A stretch of 64,000 nt of DNA from JAYVYM01 sp046593925 (GCA_046593925.1 JBKJQN010000055.1:36727-100726), one strand, 5' to 3'. Shown: positions 16,621 to 25,680, numbered from the stretch's first letter. Notes: a model not told the origin generated them from the letters alone. Translations and numbers: made by a program.

Positions 16621-17853
16621 CTACGGGCAGATGGCCGCCGGGGAGGAGTTGTGGGTGGACCCGACGTCGCGCCGCCAGAGGTTCGCCGTGCCGGCCGTGC
16701 CAGACCCGATGGTGGTGTCCGCGCAGTCATGTGACCCGGAGGCGCTGACATCATTGCGGATTATCACGTTGTTGCTGCCTGCCTCGACGTCGATGCCGGA
16801 GTTGGCACTTCCCGACACCGTGTTGCCGGAGATGAAGGCGCTGGTGTTGGCGCCGGTCAGCCGGATCCCGTTGAAGCGGTTGCTGACCTTGTTGCCCACG
16901 ACGGTGGTGCCGATGCTGGGGGCACCGGTGAAGTCCGCGATACGGATCCCGGTCGTGCCGCTCGCGGCTCCGCCTTTGAGGATGTTGTAGGCGACCCGAA
17001 GGTTGGTGTTGCCCCCGAAGTCCAGGATCCCGCTGCCGTTGTCATGGCCAGACGTCACGCTCACGGTGTTGCCGTCGATGAGGGCGTTGTCGCTGTTGGT
17101 CGCGACGACGAAGGTCGAATCGTTGGTGCTGCTGTTGTCCAGCACAACCAGCCCTTGTGAGTGGCTGGGGCTGCCCGCGAAGTTGATGGCTGTCTCGCGG
17201 TGGCCGGTGAAGCGGTTGTGGTCGATCGAGGTATTGTTGGTGGGACCGTTGCTGATGAACACCCCGGTGCCGCCTTCGGCGGTGGTTCCCAGGCTGTTGT
17301 TGATGAAGGCGTTGCGGGAGATCCGGGCCGGGTGCGCGCCGTCGGGATTCTGCATGTTGATCCCGAGCTGGTTGTCACGGATGACGTTGTTCAGGACGGT
17401 CAGGCCGCTGCTGCCTTGGAACGCCTCGATCGCGTCGGCGCCGGCGGCGTCGCTACCCGCTCCCCGAAGAGTGAAGCCATCGATCGTCACGTCGTTAACG
17501 CCGGCGGCGATGACGAAGTCGCCCGCGGCCGAGACCACGACGGACTCCTGCGCCAGCTGCCCCCGTCCGGTACGCCCATCCACGCCGACCTTCGCCCCGG
17601 TGAAGGTCAGCGACTTGTCGACCCGCACCGTCTCCGGATAGATCCCGGCGCAGACCTGCACCGTGTCACCGGGGGCTGCAGCGGCGACCGCTGCTCCGAT
17701 CGTGCCGAACGCCGCTCCCGGACATTGACCGTTGTCGTCGACGACGAGGGTGCTGCCCGCGAACGCCGGGGCTGGGACCATGGCGATGGCGATGGCCGCG
17801 CACCCGATCGCGGCCATTGCTCCCTGCACGGCCCGGGTATATAGATTCTTCAC
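16621..17853 (-). CDS. secreted parallel beta-helix (pectin-lyase-like) protein
   Basis: The 410-residue protein starts at GTG 17853 with AGGAGT eight bases upstream. A signal peptide is clear: Lys/Arg-containing start, then AAIGCAAIAIAMVPAPAFA with a likely cleavage after AFA near residue 32. The mature part is a run of about 20-residue rungs rich in N-N-x-I/V (TVLNNVIRDN, ISRNAFINNS, IDHNRFTGH, VVGNKVSNRFNGI, FISGNTVSGSANSGIDVE), the pattern of right-handed beta-helix repeats. Such proteins bind or cleave polysaccharides or act as surface adhesins. No catalytic set can be named. Codon use is less GC-extreme than its neighbours, which is common in secreted Asn/Thr-rich proteins but could also mark transfer. 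Confidence 0.85.
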   Translation of the reverse strand: MKNLYTRAVQGAMAAIGCAAIAIAMVPAPAFAGSTLVVDDNGQCPGAAFGTIGAAVAAAAPGDTVQVCAGIYPETVRVDKSLTFTGAKVGVDGRTGRGQLAQESVVVSAAGDFVIAAGVNDVTIDGFTLRGAGSDAAGADAIEAFQGSSGLTVLNNVIRDNQLGINMQNPDGAHPARISRNAFINNSLGTTAEGGTGVFISNGPTNNTSIDHNRFTGHRETAINFAGSPSHSQGLVVLDNSSTNDSTFVVATNSDNALIDGNTVSVTSGHDNGSGILDFGGNTNLRVAYNILKGGAASGTTGIRIADFTGAPSIGTTVVGNKVSNRFNGIRLTGANTSAFISGNTVSGSANSGIDVEAGSNNVIIRNDVSASGSHDCADTTIGSGTAGTANLWRRDVGSTHNSSPAAICP

Positions 17854-18147
17854 GAATTACTCCTATTGCTACTCGACGTGGCCGGCAGCGCCGACGTCGC
17901 CGACTTTCTGAGCATATGGGCGTAAAAACAAGGGCCAAAGGTCCCTACTTCCCTAGGTAATCAAATGAACACTCCCCGTACGCACGGACCGCCGGAAGGC
18001 TCCCGCTCGTGTTGTCGGCACGTGGGCGCCACCGGGCGCGCCCGTGTCATTGCGCCGTGGCCTGTGACCGGGTGACTTTTGCCGCCCGTACGCCTCGCTG
18101 CTGGCCATCGGCGAGCGTGGCCCACCGTCAGGTCCAGGCGGGCTGTC

Positions 18148-18323
18148 ATGGCCGAGCACTACCGAGGGGTCGCGCAGTTCTGGACCCCGGACCGCAAGAG
18201 CTACCCGGGCCTGGGCACGTCGACAACCCGGGGCTCAAAGCGCGCTACGACGCCAAGGCCGCCGGACTGGCCGAGTACCTGCGTGACGCCACCGCGGGCT
18301 ACGCCGACCAGCACCTGAGCTGA
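18148..18323 (+). pseudogene. TipAS-type effector domain fragment
   Basis: The frame from ATG 18148 reads AEHYRGVAQFWTPDRKSYPG. After a frame change near 18215 it continues as VDNPGLKARYDAKAAGLAEY and LRDATAGYADQHLS. Together these match the C-terminus of TipAL/TipAS MerR-family drug-sensing regulators. The DNA-binding half and most of the domain are missing. Confidence 0.6.
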
Positions 18324-18674
18324 CAGGCGCCGTCCGCAAGGACGAGGACGGGAGCACGACAGCCGGTTTCAGGGGCCGAACCCGACTCCTCCCCTGCCGA
18401 CGGGCTCGGGTGCGACCCACGCCACGTACAAGTGATCAATCGCTAACGTCGACGAGTGAACCCGGCCACCTGCACCTTCTACTCGACGTCGCTGCCCGGC
18501 CGGGAGCGGCGCGAGAGCGACCAGCGCGGTCCCTTCGTCCCCTGTCTCTGGTGCGACCGCCGCTTCGTCATCGGCAGGAGGGGACCAGAGGAAGTTCCGG
18601 CAGAGCCGGACCGCCCCGCTCGACGATCGTCGAGCGGCACCGGCAAGTTACCGACCAGCGATAGCTTGTCGATC

Positions 18675-19106
18675 ATGAGCACGTGGTGTCTGGGTGCTCC
18701 AGGGGTCTTGTCCCCGCCCTCCGGGCGACTCGTGCGCGGCCGCGGGCTGCGCCGACCGGAATTGGACGGGGCCCTGCCCGAGTTCGGGGTGTACCTGCTC
18801 AACAAGCGACCAAAGCCCCTGCCGTGGGAAGTCCGGTGGGTGCGCTGGCCGGACTTACGGCTGCCCACGGACCGCCAGGACGCTCAACTGGCGCTGCGCG
18901 AGGCGTGGCACCGCGCTACGAACGAGCGGGTGGAGCTGGCGTGCGGCGGGGGCCGTGGCAGGACCGGCACCGCGCTGGCTTGCCTGGCGGTGCTGGATGG
19001 CGTGCCGGCTGCCGAGGCGGTCACCTATGTACGCGAGCACTACGACCTGCGGGCGGTTGAGACGCCCTGCCAGCGCCGCTACGTCGCCCGCTTCATTGCG
19101 TCGTAG
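18675..19106 (+). CDS. protein-tyrosine phosphatase-like protein
   Basis: From ATG 18675 the protein has 143 residues. The cysteine phosphatase loop is CGGGRGRTGT with C90 and R96 (CX5R), followed by ALACLAVLDGVPAAEAVTYV and a C-terminal AVETPCQRRYVARF, typical of an actinobacterial phosphatase subfamily. The conserved N-terminus WCLGAPGVL begins right after this ATG, which decides the start. The same frame is open upstream to GTG 18456 with a CxxC-like FVPCLWCDRRFV, so a longer form cannot be excluded. Targets are unknown and no kinase gene is nearby. Confidence 0.75.
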   Translation: MSTWCLGAPGVLSPPSGRLVRGRGLRRPELDGALPEFGVYLLNKRPKPLPWEVRWVRWPDLRLPTDRQDAQLALREAWHRATNERVELACGGGRGRTGTALACLAVLDGVPAAEAVTYVREHYDLRAVETPCQRRYVARFIAS

Positions 19107-19296
19107 GCGGCGTACCGGTAGCCGATCGACGAACGGAACCCCGTCGCCAAGGTCGCGTGCTGGTTGAGGGAGGCGGGTCGGTGGAGCGGCCGTGTTCCGC
19201 TGACGACCAGAGACGGGTTCGAGCGCAGTCAGGACTCGCTCCGAGCGACGTGGCGAGCGCCCGCACCGGGTAGACGCGGGCTTGGGATGCTGGTCG

Positions 19297-19323
19297 GGGC
19301 GGGTTCAGGGCGGGTTCAGGGCG
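19297..19323 (+). repeat. 11-base direct repeat upstream of the DGPF gene
   Basis: GGGCGGGTTCA occurs twice head to tail, followed by a partial third copy (GGGCG). It lies about 80-100 bases before the DGPF start and could be part of its control region, but no function is shown. Confidence 0.6.
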
Positions 19324-19398
19324 CGGTCGTGTCCTTCTGGGCTCCTCCCGTTCGTGTAGCAGTGACCGGCACCCGCCGGCGAAGGACAGGAGGACGGA

Positions 19399-19773
19399 AT
19401 GACGCAGTACGCGGTGCTTATCTACGAGCCGGGGGACCCCGACTGGAGTGCGCTGGACACCGAGGAGAAGCGGCAGACCATGGCGGAGTACGGCGCCTTC
19501 AGCCAGACCGTCGCGGCGGTGCTGCGCGGGGGTGCGGCGCTGTATCCGACGACGACTGCGACGACGGTGCGGCAGGAGCGCGGCGAGGTCGTGACGAGCG
19601 ACGGGCCGTATGCCGAGACCAAGGAGGTCCTGACCGGCTTCTACCTGCTCGAGTGCGCCGACCTGGACGAGGCGGTGCAGCACGCGAGCCGTCTTCCAGC
19701 GGCTCGCACCGGCTCCGTCGAGGTCCGGCCGGTGATCGACTTCGGTGCCGATGCCGGTGCCGGTGCCGGCTGA
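19399..19773 (+). CDS. DGPF (YCII-related) domain protein
   Basis: The 124-residue protein matches the YCII/DGPF family: QYAVLIYEPGDPDW at the start and the signature VVTSDGPYAETKEVLTGFYLLE in the middle. The tail is repetitive (GADAGAGAG). GGAGG lies before the ATG. DGPF proteins are known to be encoded next to ECF42 sigma factors. Here the sigma gene overlaps its 3' end by 29 bases. The role is unknown; the family fold is a small ferredoxin-like domain. Confidence 0.9.
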   Translation: MTQYAVLIYEPGDPDWSALDTEEKRQTMAEYGAFSQTVAAVLRGGAALYPTTTATTVRQERGEVVTSDGPYAETKEVLTGFYLLECADLDEAVQHASRLPAARTGSVEVRPVIDFGADAGAGAG

Positions 19774-20998
19774 CGCCGCCCAGAGCCCCGCGGCCCTCGT
19801 TGCCCTGCTCCGCGACGAGGGCCCGGGCGTCCTGGCCACGCTCGGCCGGCAGCTCGGCTCGCTGCCGTTGGCGGAGGACGCGCTGCAGGACGCGGCGGTA
19901 CGCGCTCTGGAGGTGTGGCCGCGTGAGGGTGTGCCGGCCTCACCCCGGGCCTGGCTGCTGCTTACCGCTCGGCGGCGGGCACTTGACGTGCTGCGCCGCG
20001 AGGCGAGACGCGCGGACAAGGAGGTGGCGTCGGTGAAGCTGCTCCCGGCCCCCGAGGAGGCGGACGGCCCCGTCGAGGACGACCTGCTTCGGCTGCTGTT
20101 CACCTGCTGCCACCCGGCGCTGGACCGTTCGGCACAGGTCGCGCTCGCGCTGAAGTGGCTGTGCGGGCTGTCGACCGGCCAGGTCGGGCGGCTGTTGCTC
20201 GTGCCGGAGGCAGCGATGGCGCGACGGCTGTCCCGCGCCCGGCAGAAGATCACCGCGGCCCGCATCCCGTACCGCGTACCGGCGGCCGAGCAGCTGCCGG
20301 ACCGAGTGGCGGGGGTGCTGACGACGGTGCATCTGCTGTTCACCGAGGGCTATAGCGCGACCGGACCGGGCCAGGCGCTGCACGGCGAGCGGGCGGGCGA
20401 GGCGCTGCGGCTCGCCCGGCTGCTGCGCAGGCTGCTCCCTGACCACGCCGGGATCTGCGGGCTGCTGGCGCTCGTGCTCCTGCACAGCGCGAGAGGGCCC
20501 GCGCGAATCGGCCCGGACGGCGGGCTGGTGCTGTTGCGCGACCAGGACCGCGCGCTGTGGTCCCGCCCCATGATCGAGGAGGGCGTTGCGCTGCTCGGCG
20601 AGGGGCTGGCACGCACCCCCCGGCGGCCCGACCGGTACGTCGTGCAGGCTGCGATCGCGGCCTGCCACTGCCTCGCTCCGAGCTGGCAGGCTACGGACTG
20701 GTCGGCGGTCGTCAGCTGGTACGACGTGCTCACCGCCCTCGACCCCTCCCCCGTCGTGCAGCTCAACCGCGCTGTCGCAGTCGCGGAGCACGACGGCCCG
20801 TCCGCAGGGTTGGCGGCACTGGACGGGCTCGCTCTGCCCGGCTACGCGCTGCTGCCCGCCGCCCGCGCCGAGCTGCTCGCCCGACTGGGCCGGGCGACCG
20901 AGGCGGCCGCCGCGCTGCGGGAGTCGCTGGCGCTGCCGGTCAACGACGCGCAACGGCGGCTGCTCGGTGAGCGGCTCGCGGAGCTCGGTGACCCCTGA
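19745..20998 (+). CDS. ECF42-type RNA polymerase sigma factor with C-terminal extension
   Basis: The 417-residue protein has a sigma-2 region (AEDALQDAAVRALEVWPREG and PRAWLLLTARRRALDVLRRE), a sigma-4 region (LKWLCGLSTGQVGRLLLVPE then AMARRLSRARQKI), and about 200 residues of helical repeats. The signature LFTEGYSA starts the extension, and WYDVLTALDPSPVVQLNRAV lies within it. This is the DGPF-linked ECF42 layout, in which the TPR-like extension replaces an anti-sigma factor. GTG 19745 gives the longest start; ATG 19751 and GTG 19757 are alternatives in the same frame. It overlaps the DGPF gene, so the two are coupled. Confidence 0.9.
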   Translation: MPMPVPVPADAAQSPAALVALLRDEGPGVLATLGRQLGSLPLAEDALQDAAVRALEVWPREGVPASPRAWLLLTARRRALDVLRREARRADKEVASVKLLPAPEEADGPVEDDLLRLLFTCCHPALDRSAQVALALKWLCGLSTGQVGRLLLVPEAAMARRLSRARQKITAARIPYRVPAAEQLPDRVAGVLTTVHLLFTEGYSATGPGQALHGERAGEALRLARLLRRLLPDHAGICGLLALVLLHSARGPARIGPDGGLVLLRDQDRALWSRPMIEEGVALLGEGLARTPRRPDRYVVQAAIAACHCLAPSWQATDWSAVVSWYDVLTALDPSPVVQLNRAVAVAEHDGPSAGLAALDGLALPGYALLPAARAELLARLGRATEAAAALRESLALPVNDAQRRLLGERLAELGDP

Positions 20999-21079
20999 CC
21001 GTCGCCCCGCGGCCGCTGGCCGCCCGGGCATCCGGCCAGCCACCGCAGACCTCCAACGGCCCAACAGCGGCTCGACGCG

Positions 21080-21383
21080 CTGCCCGGTCGCCGAGGCACG
21101 GGCAGGCTGGCGCACGGCGGCGGCTGCTGTCGGTGCGCCAGTGCACGTGTTCGAGGTCGTGCTCAACGACCTCGGTGGGCACCGGCGGCGGGTTGAGCAG
21201 CGGCGCAGCGATCTTGAGGGCCTCGTGGTGCCGACCTGGGACCAGGTGCGTGCTCGCGACAACCAGCCCTGGGACGCCGAGCGCGACGGCGACCGGACCG
21301 TCATCGACGGTAGCGACACCCAGGCCGCCCTCGCGGCCATCCGCGTGCGACTCGGGCAGCCACCGCCCGCGGCGGACCGGTAG
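21080..21383 (+). pseudogene. C-terminal fragment of an AAA/P-loop ATPase
   Basis: The frame carries AAAAVGAPVHVFEVVLND, HRRRVEQRRSDLEGLVVPTW and DGSDTQAALAAIRVRLG, the end of a small P-loop kinase/AAA protein of actinobacteria. The Walker A half is absent because the ECF42 gene ends only about 80 bases before. No start or ribosome site is seen. It is a truncated relic. Confidence 0.55.
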
Positions 21384-21439
21384 CCGATGACCTGTCGGGT
21401 CCTGCCCTGCCGTGTCGGTGCCGCCGTGCAGAGCCCGGG

Positions 21440-21597
21440 CATGGCTGGCGTTGCGTTGTTCCCCTCGTTCCTTGACGGGCGCCCGGGCGTCAGCGAGGCT
21501 GCCGGTCGCCTCCGCGCCGATGACCATGATGTGGTGGTCGTGGATCAGTACGGCGGCTGGTCTTCGACGAGGCCGGCGAGTCGGCGCAAGCGGTAGT
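21440..21597 (+). pseudogene. dienelactone hydrolase N-terminal fragment
   Basis: The frame reads VALFPSFLDGRPGVSEAAGR then LRADDHDVVVVDQYGG, the N-terminal region of DLH-family hydrolases. The expected RVFDEAGESAQAV continues in another frame (21555-21595). The catalytic cysteine and later parts are absent. Confidence 0.55.
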
Positions 21598-21686
21598 TGC
21601 CCGACCCTGATGGGACTGGCCGGCGGAGGGCCTTCCCCGCCGCGGGATTGCCCAACGGCGGCAGCGGCGCACCTAGGGTGCACGGC

Positions 21687-22280
21687 GTGACCGAGGCCCT
21701 GCTGTCCGCGTACGGGCCGGCTTGGGAGCTGGCGACCCGGCATCCGTTCCTCGACGCCGTCCGCGCGGGCACGGTGGCCGCCGCCGCCTTTGACACCTGG
21801 CTGGCGCAGGACGCGCTGTTCGTGGCCGACCTGCTGGCCTTCCAGGCCCGGCTGCTGGCCCGGGCGCCGCGCGGCGCCCAGCGCGTGCTGGCCGGCGGTC
21901 TGGTCGCGTTGGTCGAGGAGCTGGAGTGGTTCGAGGGGCAGGCGGGCAGCCGGGGGCTGCGGCTGGCCGTTCCGCCACTGCCGGCCACCCGGGCGTACGC
22001 GGACCTGCTGCGCCGGCTTGACCGGGCCTCCTACCCCGCCGCGGTCACGGCGCTGTGGGTGATCGAACGGGTCTACCTGCTGGCCTGGCGGCACGCCTCG
22101 CCGGCCGCGCCCGGCTATGCCCGGTACGTCGAGCGCTGGACCTCGCCGGGCTTCGCCGCCTACGTCGAGGCGCTCGGGCGCCTGGCCGCCGACGCGGGAG
22201 CGCCCGACGACGCGGTCCAGGAGGTGCTGGCGCTGGAGACGGCGTTCTGGACCGAGGCCCTGGCCGGTGGGCGCGGGTGA
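21687..22280 (+). CDS. TenA-family protein, cysteine-free type
   Basis: From GTG 21687 the 197-residue all-helical protein has TenA landmarks: an N-terminal helix with RHPFLDAVRAGTV, WLAQDALFVADLLAFQARLL, YADLLRRLDRASYPAAVTAL and a C-terminal ALETAFWTEAL with the conserved glutamate. It has no cysteine at all, so it cannot use the TenA_C catalytic cysteine and resembles the TenA_E type. TenA_E proteins deformylate or hydrolyse aminopyrimidine salvage products, or are inactive partners. Its stop overlaps the next tenA start (GTGA). Confidence 0.75.
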   Translation: MTEALLSAYGPAWELATRHPFLDAVRAGTVAAAAFDTWLAQDALFVADLLAFQARLLARAPRGAQRVLAGGLVALVEELEWFEGQAGSRGLRLAVPPLPATRAYADLLRRLDRASYPAAVTALWVIERVYLLAWRHASPAAPGYARYVERWTSPGFAAYVEALGRLAADAGAPDDAVQEVLALETAFWTEALAGGRG

Positions 22281-22933
22281 GGCTGTCCCAGCAGCTCTGG
22301 GTGGCCAACGTCGAACTGGCCGAGGCGGCGCTCGGAGGTCGCTTCGTCCGCGGTGTCGCCGACGGCACCCTGCCACGCGAGGTGTTCGCGGGCTACGTCG
22401 CGCAGGACGCGCACTTCCTGCGGTCTTTCGCCCGGGCGTACGCGCTGTGCCTGGCGGGCAGCCCCGACGAGCCGACCCTGCTCGCCTTCGCCGACCTGAT
22501 CACCGGCGTCCGCGAGGAGCTCGAGCTGCACGCCGCGTACGCCGCGCACTGGGGCGTCGACCCGCACGGCACCCCGCCCGCGCCGGCGACGCTCGCCTAC
22601 ACCGACTTCCTGCTCGCGACCGCAGCCACGGCCGGTCTGGGCGTGACGTGTGCGGCTATGACCCCGTGCATGCGCCTGTACGCCCACCTCGGGCAGGTGG
22701 TCGCCGCCGCGCGGGCACCGGCCGGCCCGTACGCCGAGTGGGTGCGGACCTACGCCGACCCGGCCTTTGGGGCGCTCGCGGACCGGCTCGAAAGCCTGCT
22801 GGACCTGCACGGGCAGCCCGGGCCGCAGGTGCAGTCGGCCTACCGGCGGGCGATGCAGCTCGAGGTCGGCTTCTTCGAGGCGGCGTTCGTCGGGTGTGCA
22901 TCCGCTGGTACTGCCGGCGAGGCGCCAGCATGA
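22277..22933 (+). CDS. tenA: TenA-family thiaminase II-like protein, cysteine type
   Basis: The 218-residue protein overlaps the preceding gene by four bases. TenA motifs include GYVAQDAHFLRSFARAYAL with the conserved Asp, YTDFLLATAATAGL, and AAMTPCMRLYAHLGQVV, which carries the nucleophilic cysteine of TenA_C enzymes. The C-terminal glutamate is in RRAMQLEVGFFEAAF. TenA_C enzymes hydrolyse thiamine or aminopyrimidine to hydroxymethylpyrimidine for thiamin salvage. The pairing with a cysteine-free homologue suggests a heteromer or two-step salvage. No TPP riboswitch is visible upstream. Confidence 0.8.
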   Translation: MRLSQQLWVANVELAEAALGGRFVRGVADGTLPREVFAGYVAQDAHFLRSFARAYALCLAGSPDEPTLLAFADLITGVREELELHAAYAAHWGVDPHGTPPAPATLAYTDFLLATAATAGLGVTCAAMTPCMRLYAHLGQVVAAARAPAGPYAEWVRTYADPAFGALADRLESLLDLHGQPGPQVQSAYRRAMQLEVGFFEAAFVGCASAGTAGEAPA

Positions 22934-23119
22934 CCGGCCCATGACCGGGGCGGGCATGACCGGCCAGGGGGCCGGGCCGGGGGCGCAGCGTGACCGGCGG
23001 CTCCGCCCCCACTCGGGCCGACACCCCACCGACCACAACCTCGGCGCACCGGCTTGACCGGCGAGGCGTCGTCCCGGTGAACGATCGACACGCGGTCGGG
23101 GCTGAGGCAGCGTGCCGCG

Positions 23120-23602
23120 GTGGCTGTCCGCGTCCGTCCCGCTGGTCCGGCTGACGCCGACTTCCTCGCTGAGATGCTGGTCGCGGCGGCCCGCTGGCGG
23201 TTGGCCGGGCCGCTCGGGGACGTCCAGTCGGTCCTGGCACGACCGGGGCTGGCGCACTACGTCTCAGGGTGGCCCGGCCCGGGCGACCTGGGGGTGGTCG
23301 CCGAAGACGGGCCACCGGTCGGCGCGGCACGGCTGCGCCGCCTGCCCGAGCACGACCGTGGGTATGGCTTCGTCGACGCGGAGACGCCGGAGCTGTCGAT
23401 CGGCGTGGTGCCGACGTATCGGTGCCGGGGCATCGGTTCCCGCTTGCTCAAGGCAGTCGTCGCGGCGGCACGTACCTGGCGCCACGAGAGGCTGGGCTTG
23501 AGCGTCGAGCCGGACAACCCGGCCCGGCGCCTGTACGAGCGTTGCGGCTTCCAGGTCGTCGGCATGGTCGACGGCTCGCTCACCATGCTGTTGTCCCCCT
23601 GA
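23120..23602 (+). CDS. GNAT family N-acetyltransferase
   Basis: The 160-residue protein has the GNAT order of elements: VRVRPAGPADADFLAEML at the N-terminus, LSIGVVPTYRCRGIGSRLLK with the acetyl-CoA loop R-x-x-G-I-G near residue 100, and NPARRLYERCGFQVVGMVDG near the end. GTG 23120 begins exactly at the family start. Substrate unknown. It stands alone between the tenA pair and a secreted protein. Confidence 0.85.
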   Translation: MAVRVRPAGPADADFLAEMLVAAARWRLAGPLGDVQSVLARPGLAHYVSGWPGPGDLGVVAEDGPPVGAARLRRLPEHDRGYGFVDAETPELSIGVVPTYRCRGIGSRLLKAVVAAARTWRHERLGLSVEPDNPARRLYERCGFQVVGMVDGSLTMLLSP

Positions 23603-23810
23603 TGCAGGGTGTTCCTCGTTCTCGCAGTGGTCCTTGTCGTGCTGAGCATCATCGGCTTCACCGGGGCGCCCGTCGGTCGGACGGCCCGCGCTTAGGGTGG
23701 CGCTTTGGGTAATCTTGGGCCTGAGGTCCGGATTGCCCTGCTGTGGCTTGACGCCGACGGCCGTCGGGACGAAGGTGCGCAGACTTCACAAACATCTGCA
23801 AGGAGGCCGC

Positions 23811-25664
23811 ATGGCACGACACGGTGACAGGCGCATGAGGCGGGCGCTGGCAGCAGGACTGATCGTCCTGGGCAGCGGAGCACTGCAAGCGGCGTTCACC
23901 GGGCCGGTGAGTGCTGCCGGCTCCACGGACGGTGGTCGCCAGCTCGTGAGCCGCGGCATCAGCACGCCGACCGCCGGCACGTCGACCACTCTGCACGGCG
24001 GGCTGTTCACCGGAGCGCAGGAAGCCGGCGGCGTGGCCGGCGGCAAGGGCACCGGACCGAACCGGTCCCAGAGCACTCGCGGGGGCCGCCACACGGCGGG
24101 GACCACCTCGCTGGCCGTCGACCAGACCACGCCCCGGCTCGGAACCAGCTTTCAGGGCCTCGGAATCACAGACGACGCGAGCGCGGCCGGCTTCGTCCTT
24201 GAGCCGCCGGACCAGGGCCTCTGCGTCGGCAACGGCAAGGTTCTGGAGCTCGTCAACGTCGTCGGGCAGGTCTACACGACCAGCGGCGCGAAGGGCGGAC
24301 CGGCGTTCTACCTCAATGAGTTCTTCCACGAGGACCCCAACTTTGCCAACGCGAGCGACCCGTCCTGCTACTACGACCCGGATACCAACCGCTTCTACGC
24401 CGACATGCTGTTCTACGACAGCGACCCGAAGACCGGTCAGCTGAACGGTCAGAACCGGATCGACATCGCGGTCAGCGACAGCGGCGACCCGGGTGGTAGC
24501 TACCACATCTACAGCTTTGATGTGACGGCTGATGGCCCGAGCGCGTTCAACCTCGGCGACTACCCGCAGATCGGGGCCGACAAGGAGGGTCTGTACATCA
24601 CGACCAACAGCTACCCCTTCTTCGAAAACGGCTTCGGAGGGGCACAGCTGTACGCACTGAGCAAGCGCGGCGTCGTGGACGGCTCGGACACTCGGGTCTC
24701 TCATGTGGCGCTGTCGAACGCTCAGGGCGGGACGCCCTTTGGTCTGCGGCCCACAACAGCCCCGGCCGCGGGCTATGCCACTGAGAACAACGGCACGGAG
24801 TACCTGCTGTCGTCACAGGCGACGCAGGAAGCCGGTAACAAGCAGGGCTTCGACCAGGGCATCGGCCTGTGGGCCCTCAAGGACACGAACACGCTCGCGC
24901 CTGGCGGGTCGCGCAACGTGAGCATCGCCCGCGACAGCGTCACGGTCGACCGCTACGGCGTCCCGCCGCTGAGCAACCAGAAGACTGGGGACTACCCGCT
25001 GGGGCAGTGCCTGTCCGACGCAGCCTGCAGGCAAGCGGTCTTCCACAGCACCACGCCTGGAACCCCGCACGTCGAGGGCCAGTTGGACTCCTCCGACAGC
25101 CGGATGAACCAGAGCGTCTACAGCAAGGGGCTCGTGTTCGGCACGCTCGACACGGTCGTCAACGTCGGCGGCGAGGACCGCGCCGGGTTGGCCTACTACG
25201 TCGTGCGGCCGTCCACCGTCCCTGGTGGCGTCCTGCACGGCACCGTCGTCTCGCAGGGCAAGCTGGCCCTGGCCGGCAACAACCTGACCTTCGGGGCGTT
25301 CGGCGTCGACGCGGCCGGCAAGGCGATCATGGCGCTCAACCTCGTGGGCAAGGACTACTACCCGAGCGCCGGCTACGTCACGTTCGACTCCGGGTACCGC
25401 CCGAGCCCCGTGCACGTCAGCGGACTCGGTGTGGGTCCGACGGACGGCTTCACCGAGTACACCGACTTCACCGGGAGCTACCGCCCCCGTTGGGGTGACT
25501 ACGCGGCGACGGCCTTCGACCCCAGCACCGGGTCGATCTGGACGGCGAATGAGTACATCGCCCAGACCTGCACGGTTGCGCAGTACCAGGCTGATCCCAC
25601 CTGCGGCGGCACCCGGAGCAGGTTCGGAAACTGGTCGACGCGGGTGAGTGAAATCAAGCCCTAG
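23811..25664 (+). CDS. large secreted protein of unknown function
   Basis: ATG 23811 is fixed by AAGGAGG nine bases upstream. The longer open frame before it lacks one. A signal peptide is evident (RRMRRALAAGLIVLGSGALQ, likely cleavage after VSAA near residue 38). The 580-residue mature part has a linker, then repeated aromatic/Asp-rich strands such as DPSCYYDPDTNRFYADMLFY, SYHIYSFDVTADG, FNLGDYPQIGADKEGLYITT, RWGDYAATAFDPSTGSIWTA. This could be a beta-propeller, but I cannot count blades reliably. Paired cysteines suggest disulfides. No catalytic motif is recognised. The gene stands alone and is followed by a strong hairpin. Confidence 0.8.
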   Translation: MARHGDRRMRRALAAGLIVLGSGALQAAFTGPVSAAGSTDGGRQLVSRGISTPTAGTSTTLHGGLFTGAQEAGGVAGGKGTGPNRSQSTRGGRHTAGTTSLAVDQTTPRLGTSFQGLGITDDASAAGFVLEPPDQGLCVGNGKVLELVNVVGQVYTTSGAKGGPAFYLNEFFHEDPNFANASDPSCYYDPDTNRFYADMLFYDSDPKTGQLNGQNRIDIAVSDSGDPGGSYHIYSFDVTADGPSAFNLGDYPQIGADKEGLYITTNSYPFFENGFGGAQLYALSKRGVVDGSDTRVSHVALSNAQGGTPFGLRPTTAPAAGYATENNGTEYLLSSQATQEAGNKQGFDQGIGLWALKDTNTLAPGGSRNVSIARDSVTVDRYGVPPLSNQKTGDYPLGQCLSDAACRQAVFHSTTPGTPHVEGQLDSSDSRMNQSVYSKGLVFGTLDTVVNVGGEDRAGLAYYVVRPSTVPGGVLHGTVVSQGKLALAGNNLTFGAFGVDAAGKAIMALNLVGKDYYPSAGYVTFDSGYRPSPVHVSGLGVGPTDGFTEYTDFTGSYRPRWGDYAATAFDPSTGSIWTANEYIAQTCTVAQYQADPTCGGTRSRFGNWSTRVSEIKP

Positions 25665-25680
25665 CACCAGGATGACGGCT

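Noticed and set aside
18456..18674. N-terminal extension of the phosphatase with a CxxC-like motif
   Set aside because: The family N-terminus begins at 18675, and the extension is low-complexity toward its end. It is mentioned only as an alternative.
19205..19225. GGGTTCGAGC as a possible tRNA T-loop
   Set aside because: The flanking stem bases do not pair and no cloverleaf can be built.
21598..21686. TPP riboswitch before the tenA pair
   Set aside because: The conserved CUGAGA and ACCUGA elements are absent in this short spacer.
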